The notes under the pieces are model-generated. The model was not told the origin of the DNA, did not search any database, and saw only the letters and a list, made by a program, of their open reading frames with translations. Both the position numbers and the translations under genes were made by a program. DNA of 64,000 nucleotides from Trebouxia sp. TZW2008 (Eukaryota > Chlorophyta > Trebouxiophyceae > Trebouxiales > Trebouxiaceae): positions 187,296-251,295 of the forward strand of contig BDIU01000023.1 in NCBI GenBank assembly GCA_002118135.1, given 5' to 3'. The first letter of the stretch is position 1. Each line of letters opens with the position of its first letter. Positions 12,401 to 24,100 of this stretch are shown piece after piece.

Positions 12401-13468
12401 TCTTGATTGGCTACTAAAGTCTCAGCTGATACTAGGGCCAGGCCTGAGCTGCTGCAATATAATAGGAGCACAGGCGTGGCAAGCAAGCGTTGTAATGCCA
12501 ACTAGTCATAGATCAGCATTGCCCAAGCAGGCATTCCAGCATATTGGCAGGCGCCTTGCTTGACTGTGACAATGCAGCTGCTTGTTTGTGTGTATACTGC
12601 ATTGCAAAGCAATGGCAGCACAAACAATCCAGATGTAACGGCTTGCCGCATATCTTCAGTCCGTTTTTGCAGCTGCTTCACGACACTGTTGTCAATGTCA
12701 TCAGTGCTTGCATGTGTTTGTGTCCCTGCACCGCCTTGCATGTGTAACGTGGGTACTTTCATTGCATTGCCCCATGTGCTGGCTGTTAAGCTGCTGTATG
12801 TGTGCAGTCATCTTCTGTTTGCAGCATGTAGCTGTGTTTGCCTATGTTGCCGCTCTTTAAATCACGTAGCTTGTGTCACCTTTGTGCATTGCAAAGTGCT
12901 TGAGTGCTGTGGCACTTGGTAGTGTCAGTGCCTGATCATGAGTCGCATGCTTGCATTTTCTGCAGGTATGCATATGACTGCTTAGCAAATGTTCAACGTT
13001 GCTGCCTGAACGTCAGAACTCAAGTGGGATGATGATAGGCACGACAGTGCCCTGAAGCGCCTGAATTTGCTCATGCACAAATGTGTTGTTTTCAACATGG
13101 GAACCAAAGCAATCAGCTTTAGAACAAACAGTAATCTTGACGCTCATGAGTCACACTTCAGGAGCAAGCTGTCATGGCGGTGCACATCGGGAATGTAATG
13201 CTGTCCCTTGTAACCTTTTCAACAGTGTGTGGCCGCTACAAGTATTCATATCGGCTTCTTGGCATTTTCAACACCATCAGCGTCATCACTGCAAACTGGA
13301 TGTGTTTGCATACAATACCCGCAATGCGAGGCAGCGTATGTCATGCTGATGCTGTGCAGCCCTGTTTGTTTAGTTGTTGCGTACTGGCAAAGTGCTGTGG
13401 CATGTTTACACCAGAAATGTTTAGGTCTCAGGCACCACCAAGAAAGGCTAAAATTAATTTGTTGTGAA
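12401..13468. other. Convergent intergenic region, RPL12 and ClpP 3' flanks
   Basis: About 1.07 kb between two converging 3' ends. Apart from TGTAA-type motifs I see no gene, repeat or RNA. Short open frames are not supported by splice sites or domains. Confidence 0.6.
12491..12495 (+). terminator. Candidate TGTAA poly(A) signal for RPL12
   Basis: TGTAA is the poly(A) signal commonly used by chlorophyte algae. This is the first copy after the RPL12 stop (about 90 bases downstream). A five-base match is weak evidence alone. Confidence 0.35.
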
Positions 13469-14553
13469 TTACTTTGCGACAGGATGGTCGATGGGTCGCT
13501 TCTCAAGGACTTCATCAATGAGGCCAAATTGCTGAGCCTCTGATGCTGACTTGAAGGTGTCCCTCTCCAGAGTTTTAGCTGCATCAACACCAAACTCTTG
13601 CACAACGCAAGATGACATCAAATGAGCTGGAGACAGGCTCACAAATAGGGCAGGCAAGCGACTCAGCCATTGCAGACTGACCTATCTGCTGCATGGATTG
13701 CCCTGTATGCTTTACATACAGCTCGTTGATTCTGGCTCTCAACGTCAGGATTTCATTAGTTTGAATGGCAATGTCGCTGGCTTGGCCCTGCATGCACATT
13801 TGCACAACTTATTGCACATGTGCAGCTGCAGAGTGCGATTGCCAAATGATGCATCATATGCCAAGCCTTTTGCAAGATAGAATTGCATGCCGTGCAAAGC
13901 GCAAGTTTGAAACTTACCTGAGAACCTCCTGAAGGTTGGTGCAGCATGATCCTGCTGTTGGGCAGTGACCGTCTCTCGCCATGCTCCCCAGCACACAGCA
14001 GCAGGGAAGCCATGGAAGCAGCTTGTCCTATGCACAGTGTTGCAATTGGGCTGCGTATATACTGCATTGCACAGAGCAGATGTTGCGTTTTGTGCTTCAT
14101 AACAAAGCAGCAATGCACAAGGTGCACAGCATGGGGTACCTGCATCGTGTCATATATGGCTAGACCAGCTGTGACGGAGCCCCCGCGGGAGTTGATGTAC
14201 ATAGCTATCTGTATGACGCAAGACCTGTGTTGGTGAATCTGAACCTTCTGAAGCTATGACTACGATTCAATGCTTGATGTTCAGAGACATACAGGCTTTT
14301 CAGGGTCTTCTGACTCCAGATACAGCAGCTGAGCAACCATAAGATTGCTGGTATGGTCGTCGATTGTGCCATTCAAAGAGACAATCCGTTCTCTGAGAAG
14401 TCGGGAGTATATGTCAAAGGAGCGCTCGCCCCGTACAGTTCTCTCAATCACAATAGGCACAAGTTGCGCGTTGGGTTCAGGAAAAGTGCTGAAAACTCTC
14501 TGCAAAGCCTGCCGTTGTCGAGGAAGGTTGCCCAGAGATCGTAACCACGACAT
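13469..14553 (-). CDS. CLPP: ATP-dependent Clp protease proteolytic subunit, organellar (probably mitochondrial)
   Basis: Serine protease of the ClpXP complex, a barrel of two heptamer rings. Exons: 14553-14293, 14208-14140, 14061-13918, 13787-13682 and 13596-13469. The ATG at 14553 starts a basic, acid-free presequence ([20 protein letters not shown]) before the conserved [17 protein letters not shown]. This resembles a mitochondrial targeting peptide and the mammalian CLPP N-terminus. Catalytic residues are visible: Ser in GQAASMAS, His in [10 protein letters not shown], and Asp in or near the last exon (ERDTF region). The substrate-groove motif, normally INSPGG, reads INSRGG at the exon 2 start. 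The QQI to ERDTF junction is a few residues longer than in relatives, so the acceptor at 13596 could be slightly misplaced. Confidence 0.93.
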
Positions 14554-15251
14554 ACAACGAGGATGCCCTCGCGAATCACGTCGATGCCGCTCACCAGCGC
14601 CCACCCACTCACAGTACAATAGAACAAAGTTGTCGCAACTGTTGTCGAGCGTCGCAAATCGAAGCGCAATGAACGGAAGTGCTGCTTGATCACTGCGCCA
14701 GGCTTGAGCTTTGACCAGGCCTTACAGCTTTGACCAAGTCAATCTGCGGCAGACTCGCTAGGCAATTTGCAAGCGGGTCTTCCTCTCTGGTTGCCGACCG
14801 ACCAATCAAGCATGTGCCGCCTTGCCCACCATCATGGACCTTCCTAGTCGTGTTATCGAGACGAGTGTTGGTGTCAGCTATGAGAATCAGACTAACACAA
14901 CGGAAGGCAAGAAGGGCGGCAGCTTCAAACCCTGCTGACGCTCGATACAAGCTTCCAACATCAGCGAAGGCACAGTTTTCGGCATGGCATCTTGAGAGAC
15001 AGGTGCTGTGCTCCAGCACTTGCCTTACATGCACACACAGACCAATAGCAGTGCCAGCGTCCCCTTAGCATATGCAAATTGACATGCAGTACAGCTCAGA
15101 ACGTCACACACTAAGCGAGGACTTTCATAGAATTGCCTCAAGCTTGCATAATCAGCTTGTCAATGTTAGCTGGCAGTCCTAGAACACAACACACCGCCGC
15201 TCGCATGATACAATTCCAAAGCAGAGAGCTGTCTTGCCTTTCGGCGGATCC
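14554..15251. other. Intergenic: ClpP promoter and HDAC 3' flank
   Basis: About 700 bases between two minus-strand genes. An open frame of 114 codons (15034-14690, minus) overlaps another on the plus strand (14730-15068). Neither has a recognisable domain, so I do not call a gene. Confidence 0.5.
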
Positions 15252-17709
15252 CTAGCACTGATCAGGGAGGCGTAGATTGAACTGTTTGAAAAGATTGGCA
15301 ATCGACATAGCCACTGCCTGCGCGCTTTGAGCAGCATACCCTCCTGATAACACCATTGAGATTGGGCATTTGCATGACAAGGCATGCCTGAATACTGCTT
15401 CATCTCGCTGCACCACACCCTCCAAGGACACATTCATCCTGTACACCAGAAGAAGTCTCACCTCAACAAGCTTGGGTGGCTGCACGGTTGCATATTGTAG
15501 TTTTAGATTGCATTTTGATTGCTTCAGTGATAGGTATGTTGCTGTGTATACGTTGCGCTTTTTCAGCAACGTTACAACAGCAAGGAAAGTTGACAAGCAA
15601 TGAAGAACTGCCCAAGGGACAGACTGACCTGCCAAGAGGGTCTCCTGTCAGTATGTCTGTGCCTGCATTGTACAGGATAAGGTCTGGCTGAAACGTGCTT
15701 GAAGCTTTTTGCAGGGCTTTCTGCAAGCTGTTTAGGTATTCCTGGGTCTGGGTGCCACATTGCAATTCCACTGTGTTGTCAATGGCAGTCTTGGCGAGTA
15801 GGTCATTTGGCCATAAATCAGAATTATATATGTCCAGGATGTATAGCTTATCATCCTCAAATCTGAGCTTGTCTTTCTCATAGCCGTTGCCCTGCACGAA
15901 GCCATGAATGTAACTCTACATGACGTAGGCACATGTCACCAATGTGCAGGTGAAAGAGCATGGTGTCACACATGACACTGATGCATTGAAGGCAGTGGCA
16001 TAGGCGTGTAACACCAATGCATATGTTTATGGTCTTTGTTTGGTTCAGCCTTCCATAAGCGGGACATTTGCCTTGTCTTGAAGGCAAACTCTGATCAGCT
16101 GCCTTTGAATGCCAGACACATTCACCTGTGCTCTCAGGCCAGGAAGTCCAATGCGTCACATATGGCTCCCTACCTTGGACTGTAAGTTCTTTAATTTTAC
16201 ATGCAAGTGAGAGTGCAGTTGGCACAGGGACATAATTCCAGTCCACAAGTAAGCAGCAACTGGCATAGGCACACAGGACTGGTGCATAAGTGAGAGAGCC
16301 ATTAGCATTGACCTGGTGCGCATCAGTGTCTACGATCATGATTTTGTTGATAGCACCCTGAGAGGCCTTGCGCACTTTGCGCAGAGCCATAGTAAGGTCA
16401 CTGAACATGCACCAGCCAGCACCACCATCAGCACAAGCATGGTGCATTCCACCACCTATATTGATGGACCAACCACGCTCAACAGCCAAGGCTGCGGCCT
16501 GCATGGTAAACAAAGAATCGAAAGCGAGTTTTGCAAACCCTGTCTTCTGTATAACGCACAGTGAATGCATAGCACAGCAAGCGAACCAGTGCACATCCAG
16601 GTTCATGCATGGTACATGGTCACACACATGAAACTTCAGTCACATCCTCAGCTGACCTGACTGTTCAGGATGTGACTGACTGCTCACAAAAATTGCATTT
16701 TGGCGCTTGATGTAGACTCAAATTTGCAGAAGAAAGTATGACCAGCAGCAACAGTGGGGCACAGTGTCATGCCAACACATCGCAGTGAGAAGGCACTGAG
16801 CTCACCAGCATCGTCCCAGCAACCATGTATCTCATAGGCTTGACAACTCTCCACTGCAGCATCCAGTTTGGAAGCATCACTAGCATTGCCAGTTCTGTCA
16901 CCTGCATCAAGGTCAGCATTGTAACAACTAATCTCTTCGAGGTAGCGTACACAGTCTTAAATTTCTGCCTTGCATTCCTCAAGTCAACTGTATTGATGGT
17001 CAATGTGACTGGGTGATAGTTTAGGCATAACGGCACCACATTTTTGTCTGCATTTGCACAATGATCAAGCTTGAATCGTGAGCGCTGCATTAGCTTGCTT
17101 CAAAATCACCTGAGCCACCTTCTGCTTGGATGTTTTGATCTCTCGCAAGTACTCAGGTGTGTGGACATCAAGCAGCATCTCCTCTGTAGCTTCTGTTGGG
17201 ATCACAAGCTGCAAGCAACAATGTCATTGTCACTTCAGTTGTCTAGCCATCATGCTAATCGTCTGTTCACGGGCACAGAAGCAGTCAACTGATTTGCTTT
17301 CAACACAGATTTCATTGCAGAGTGGCCTGATGCTTTGGAACACTGAAGCCAGAAATCAAGCAGGATGCAGTGACACAGAGCAGTTGCTGGCAAATAATGT
17401 TTACCTGCGCTTTGCTGAGACATTTGTCCCTTTCAAGAGTGGCAACAACTTTGCCAAACTTTTTGCTGTCAAAGACATGTAGATTCTCAACGCCCAAAAA
17501 GCTGATGTTGTACACATCATGATACACAATTGGTAGTTGGTGTGGGCTTGGCCACTTTCCAAAGCTTGCATAATGCTGGCTAATGCCATCTGCAACTTTC
17601 CAACTGCAAGGCAATCACGGCTTATTGCACGTCGAGACATGCAAGCAAGTTGCCGCTTTGCACAGCGTGACCGTGACCTAGCACAGACAGCGAGCATGTC
17701 GCCTGACAT
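15252..17709 (-). CDS. Class IV histone deacetylase, HDAC11-like
   Basis: Zinc-dependent deacetylase of the HDAC11 class. Exons: about 17600-17406 (PIVYHDVYNISFLGVE), 17208-17110 (LLDVHTPEYLREIK), 16901-16806 (MLPNWMLQWRVVKPMR), 16498-16313 (GGGMHHACADGGAGWC, then VDTDAHQ), 15891-15629 (GNGYEKD, then LILYNAGTDILTGDPLG) and 15438-15252. Active-site residues are present: the His pair in GMHHA, the zinc-ligand set DTDAHQ and downstream Asp, and the catalytic Tyr of SGGY. All junctions from 17406 on are in phase. The first exon is unresolved: the ATG at 17709 begins a basic, Arg-rich leader, but it is out of frame with the next exon and needs an intron between. A plastid or mitochondrial leader is possible and unproven. 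Confidence 0.92.
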
Positions 17710-18197
17710 CGTGTGTCGACCGGTGCGGATAGCACACGCAACGACACAAATGCTTTGAGGAAGAAGCTTGCCGCGAAGCTCAAGTGAGACTTGAAATAAA
17801 CTTCACGGTTCAAGTTTAGCCTGTCAACCCGTTTTCTTCGCGATTTGCAACTTCCTGCTCAACTTCACCATCATATGCATGCAAGAGACAGAAGATGAAC
17901 CGTTTTCATTGACAAACAGAGAAGTCAGAACCGCGACATTGCTCCGTGTCGAGCATTCCATGTTGGCTTATTGGCCGCTCGTGACACCGGGTCATTGCCA
18001 TAGAAAGTGTTTGTGCAGGCAGGAGCAAGCGGAGCGCGTCTTGTGACCTTCGCAATTGCTTGATCTCACGTCTTGCCGTCAAAGTCCCTGCGCAAATCAA
18101 GCTGGCAGTTCAGTGACAGTGAGGCATATGACGTGCTTTGTCGCCATTGGTGCCTGTGCCTGCGCAGCACCTTCATTTTCGATACATTACAGCTAAC
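17710..18197. promoter_or_regulatory. Divergent promoter region, HDAC / LD-like
   Basis: About 490 bases between the upstream ends of the minus-strand deacetylase and the plus-strand LD-like gene. Two genes are transcribed away from it. No specific element is recognised. Confidence 0.5.
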
Positions 18198-21100
18198 ATG
18201 GCTGATAAGCCCCTTGCTTTCCCTTGGTTGGACCCCAGAGGGCCTCCTGAGAGCACTGCGATTGCGATTATGGATCCAGTCGTTGCCGAACAGTGCAAAC
18301 AACAGCTTGTGCAGCAACATGCCCTGTTCAAGCAGCAGACTGCAGCCCTTGCTTCCGCTGTACAGCTACAAGTCCAGCTAGCAAACAAGACTCCTGTGTA
18401 CATAGAGGAAAATGGGAGCAGTGTCCGCGTCTGGAATCCTCTGGAAGCAGTCAAAGCTGAGATCATTGCAGCGCAAACTGGTCAGCATGCAACACTTTTG
18501 TTTGTCAATGCCAGCAGCTTGCATGAACACTGGCTTCACGCTAAGCCTTGGAATTGACTGAGTGCGCGTCCAAGTTGCAGAATTGAAAAGGCCACTTGAA
18601 GAAGCTGTGCCTGCTGCTGCGGCCGTCAATCAGTCTGCAGTCACAAGCCCAGAGGCCAAGACTTCAAGACTGTTACCTGAGCAGGAACAGATCCTGTTGA
18701 GATTCTTTGGGGCCCAAGACAAAGTTGACAGAGAGGAGGCTCTAGCATTAGCCAAACAGGTATGCCTTTGCATCATGCATACCATTGCCTTCAAGAGATC
18801 ACCCTGGCATTGAATGTATGATCTTTTGACTTGACCACAAAGATGGCTTTCACGACTGGACGAGCTACAGCAAACTCTCTTTGTAACCACTGCTTGGGTT
18901 ATCAAGACACTTGTCCTTACATCAAATTGTTCTTACTCGGAGGTCTCTGTAGTCAGAATGCCTTGATGGCTTACCAATGGCGTTGTTCCTACAGCGAGAT
19001 TGTCCGTATATCAAGTGTCCTTGTAAAGAGAGTTTACTGTATTTGCATCATGTAAGCCTGCCTTGAACCTTGTGCAAGGCCAATGCTGCATTGTGCAAAT
19101 CCATGCCGCTCACATTCCAGGACCAATACACAGACTGGTCACTACTTTGCAAGTTGCCACAGTGTCTGCAAACAGTGCACACCAAGCAATTTGACTTGCT
19201 GTTGGCAAGCATTGCATTTCTCCAAGCACGTTTTGAATCAGAGCAAGAGCATCCCTGCAGTGCAAGTGTACATCCATTGTCTGCACACCTTCCAGTGATA
19301 AAATAAGCCTGCCGTATGGCCTACAGGAACAGGGTGAGGCATGCCTGTTACCTACCTCGCGTGTGCACGGACAGAGGTGTCAAATCAATCAAATTAGTGG
19401 AGCATACATGTGTGTGCTGCAGGCAAACTGCAGTGAGCAGCAGGTGCGGCAGTACCTGGCCAACCTGCGAAGCAATCTGCGCAGCTTCATACAGCGAGCG
19501 CAACGCAATGCAGCCAACAAGGCAGTTGCTGCTGCTCCTGCGCCTGTCAGTCAGAGACTCCCGTCAGGTCAGTTGTTGACATTATTGAAGCCTCCCGCGC
19601 TGTTTCATTTTGACATGGCTGATGAAGCGAGTTTCCAGTCAACACCAGTTCGCATTGACGCAAAACATGCTGTCCTTTGTTGCGCCTTTGGGACTCAGCA
19701 TGTCAAGTCTCAGGCATGCAGGCATATTGAGGCATGCTTCAGGCAATGTGTCACTGGTGACTGAACTCACACACTGCACCACAGCATATACAGCAGGCAT
19801 GCATGGCAAGCAATATTTGCATCATGTTCTACATGGCATAGTCTGATGGCGGCTTGACCAGCTGTGACAGTCAGCCATTGAACAGGCTGGTGAGATGGAA
19901 TGCATGTTGCATGGGCTTCCAACAGCCAAGCGCGTTACCACAGCAAAGGTAGCAGTCTGAGAATGGCTTCAAAGGCATGTCGCATGAGCTTCTCACACCC
20001 AAATATGTGCATAGCACAGTATGATATGGCGTAGCATGGCATAGCATGGCACGGCACAGCATGTCATGGCACAGCACAGCATGGCATAGCATAGCATGGC
20101 ATGGCATAGCATGGCATGGCATGGCATAGCATAGCATAGGCAGCAGGCTGAGACTGGCTGCAGATGATGGCTTGGAGACAGCTGTGAGCTCTCTGCAAGC
20201 TGTGGAGGATGGCGATACAGACTCAACAGGGCTGGCTGACAGGGCACGCCAAAAGGCCCTGGCCCGCCTGGAGACCTATCTAGATGAGAATGGCGGCATC
20301 AAGGACCCAAACAAAGCAGGTACGCTCATCATCCACAATCATGCTCATTAAGCATACTGGATAGAGTGTATGTAGGCATGCAGTCACAAACCCTAGATCA
20401 CACCAAGTGCTTGAGTGACACCTGAGCATATGTCTTTGCACAACCTTTGCTTGCCGCAGATCCTACATAAGACCAGGTGCTTGAGTAACAATTGTGCGTA
20501 AAGGGAGAAATAACACAAAACAAAAAGGCAGGTTTGTCATCAGGCATCATAATGGGAGCCTCACTGAGAAGAAGCAGCCCAAGGGACGCGACAATGCACA
20601 CCATGCCGTTCAAGCGGGTCACTGTGCACTCTTCCTGTGCGGCCTGCCGCTACACTATGGAGAGCAGCCAGGCTTCATAGTCTGGCAGGCACAGCTGCAA
20701 GCAATAGAGTGTGCCAGCCGTACCCTCATATACATCAAGCTGGCACAAACACCAAAGTTAGTGCCTACACTCGCATGCATGCTGGGGGCAGCTGACCAGG
20801 CAATTTATGTAGACACCACACTTTTGTGTCGTGCAGGCCATTTTGCCAGCTTCATGCGTAACTTGCGTCTGGACAACACAGAGCAGCCAGGCTTTACAGT
20901 CTGGCAGGCACAGCTGCAAGTAATAGAGCGCAGCTTCTGTACATCAATACACACCAATACCATGCCTTTCTATTGTGCAGGCCACTTTACCAGCTTCATG
21001 CAGAATCTGTGGAGACACAACGCCTGTTTATTGTGCAGGCCATTTTGCCAGCTTCATGCATAACTTGCGTCTGGACAATGGAGAGCAGCCAGGTTTCACA

Positions 21101-24100
21101 GGCTGGCAGGCACAGCTGCAACCAACAGAATACACCACCCTTAGACTCATGCCTTCCTGTGGTGCAGGCCACTTTGCCAGCTTCATGCGGAACCTGCGTC
21201 TGGACAATGGAGAGCAGCCAGGCTTCACAGTCTGGCAGGCACAGCTGCAAGCAATAGAGCGCACCACCCGCACACTAATACACACCAAGCTGGCACAGTT
21301 ACCAGACTTGGTGCCCACGTTGGCATCCATGCTTAAGGCAGCTGAGCAGGATCAGCAGATTAGCTTCATGAGGCAGCTGCTACAGGCGCTGAGGAAACTG
21401 ACCTTCCCTTGGGCCATGCTGGAGGGGCAGGACCTGCTCAAGAGAGTCATAAATCTGCAGAAGCACAGGTTGGTCACATCGTTCTGACGCGAGTAGTATC
21501 AACAACAGCAGTGCCTAGATGTTACTGAAATTGTTCTTTCCCCAGTGTGGCCCTATGCTGGAAGGGCAGGACCCGCTCAAGAGGGCCATCAAGCGGAAGC
21601 ACAGGTTGCTTAGATGGACTACTAACCAAATTAGCAATCTCGGCACTTACATGTCAGCGAATGTTCCCTTTCTCCTGGGCCATTTGACGGGCAGACCTGC
21701 TCAAGCGGGTCATCAATCTGCGGAAGCTCAGGTCGGTGCACAGCTGCACCACTGATTGTACCATTTGCGCGCGCTCACCTCACGGAACACATTGCAGCAG
21801 CCATTTCAGCGTGCAAATGTGCATTCAGCACTGAACACATGCAGGTAAGCACATTGATGCTCTGGTAGCAAGCTGTGACGGTTCAGGTGATACTGACATC
21901 TTTTGCATCAGACGCGCAATGGCATGAGCCAAAGGGCTTTTTGGGGCTGGCATTTGCCCCTGCCTTTGCCTCACTTCTCTGGCATGACCCTGTTAAGAAG
22001 TAGCAGGCAACAGAGAAGTGATGAGCTTGCTACTGTCAGTCTACATTCAGCAAATGACTTTCGTGTTGCAGGCACCCCAACCCGTCAACCGTCCTTATTG
22101 TGACGCTCACAACAAGCCGGCCTGGCGGCATAGGACTTGGGCCATATACAACGAGCACATGTGCTGGAAAGTGTAACCATTTATTATTGCTACTGTCGGT
22201 CTACACTCAGCAAATGACTTTTGTGTTGCAGGCACCCCAAGATTGCATCTGCTGCAGCAGCCATGGCCAGACACTGGCAGGAGCTGGGCGGACTTGGAGG
22301 GGTACCCTTTGCCCTGCCCTCCACCTCTCCGTCTCAGCAACCCTCCAGGGGCGCCAAAACTCCCCTTGGGGGTCCCCCCCTGGGCCCTGCTGTTACAGCT
22401 CCCCCACCCTACCTGGGTCAACTGGACTCAGCCCCTGCTAGCAGCAGTGCCCTGCCCTCTGGTTTCGGAACTGCAGCGCATGGGGGCTTACCACAAGGGG
22501 GTTACAGTCAGCAGCCAGGTCAGCAGGCAGGATACAGTCAGCACGCGGTGTACAGTCAGCAGCCAGGTCAGCAGATGCCACCTGGCAGCAGTGCAAGCAA
22601 TGGCCCTGGGGCTGTTGCTGCTGGTGCCCCGACTCACGCTGCAGCAGACATGACTGATAGGTGGGGATCTGTCAAATGCATCACATGATGCTAATTCCAA
22701 AGCATGTGTCACAAACAGTAGTGTGACGGATGCAAGTTGAGTTTGCAAGAAGCATGACACTGATAGCCTCTAAAAGTTGCTTGTTCCGTGATCTTTTTTA
22801 TAGAACTTGATTTCAGATGACAAGCGCATGAGCAAAAGTGACTCCCAGCATACACAGTGACCTTCTCTGCATGCTGCGTCTGCTCAATTACTTCTCATAG
22901 TAAATGCTAAATGTCACAGCGTGCATGTGATGCATGAGCGTCTCACCTTCCTTGTCAGCCTTATTGTGTCTCACAGGAGCAATGGGGCAGGCTTAGCTCA
23001 GCAGGCACAGAGGACGGGGCCAGGACCAAAAGGAGCCCTTGGCCCTGCACAAGCTTACACCAGGGGCGTTGCACCAAGGAAAAGGTACGTCCTGCTGTTA
23101 TCTTGACTGCCTGTCAAAGATGCATGAGATGCGTGGTGACTATTGCTAGCATGCCATGCAGCTTGTATAGCAGCTACAGTAACTTCTCTTTGTGAGGACA
23201 CTTGCTGTCAGGTCACTCTTGATGTAATGACAACCCCATTGGTAACCAATTACTGCATTCTGACTGCAGTGGCAGCTCTGACAAAGGACAACTTGATATA
23301 CAGACAATTTTCTTGGAAATCAGAGCAGTCGTTACAAAGAGAGGTCAATGTACGTGGTCAGTCAGCGCTGTCTTGATGCTCAGCATACTCATGTTGCAGG
23401 AGCAAGATCCATAGCAAGACTGACGATCTAATCCGTGTCTGACCGATGCCTGCCAGTGTTTCAAGCTTGTAAAGACTTGCTTGCTCAAAGTTGGGCAGTC
23501 CCCCGCCAATGAAGATATGCTCATCAAACAAATGCAAAATTCCCTTCTTCCCCTTCCAAAAGCTAAAGGCCCATAATGTGCAGGTCTAACATGGGCCCTG
23601 CCAAGCCTTTGTCAGCAGATGAGATTGTCAAGGCTGCAGCAAAGAAGAGGGCTGCAGGTGGACAGCTTGGCGGCCCAGCCAAAATAGGCCGCCTTGATGC
23701 TGCAACCTTTGCACAGCTAGGGAAGAAGAGCAATGGCTTGGCCCAGCTGGCAGGACAGGCCTCGGCTCAGCTCGCTGCTCAGAACTCAGGGGCTTTGCCA
23801 GGGCAGGGCACAGGGCAGCTGCTGAGTCAGCTGAATGGCCAGAATTCACAGCAGCTGCCTGGGCAGGCGGCGCGGCAGTTCTCTGGTCAGGGCTCAGGGC
23901 ATTTTTCTGGGCAGAGCTCAGGGCAGCTGTCAGGGCAGGGCTCAGGGCAATTCAGGGGACAGCTACCTGGGCAACTACCTGGGCAGCTGCCAGGTCAGAT
24001 TCCAGGCCAATTTGCAGGGCAGGCTTCAGGGCATCTGCAAGGGCAGGGCCCTGGCAGGCCTCAGGGGCAGGGCTCAGGGCATCTGCAAGGGCAGGGCCCT

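Noticed and set aside
14690..15068. Overlapping frames between ClpP and HDAC as a gene
   Set aside because: No recognisable domain on either strand, and the region must hold a 3' UTR and a promoter.
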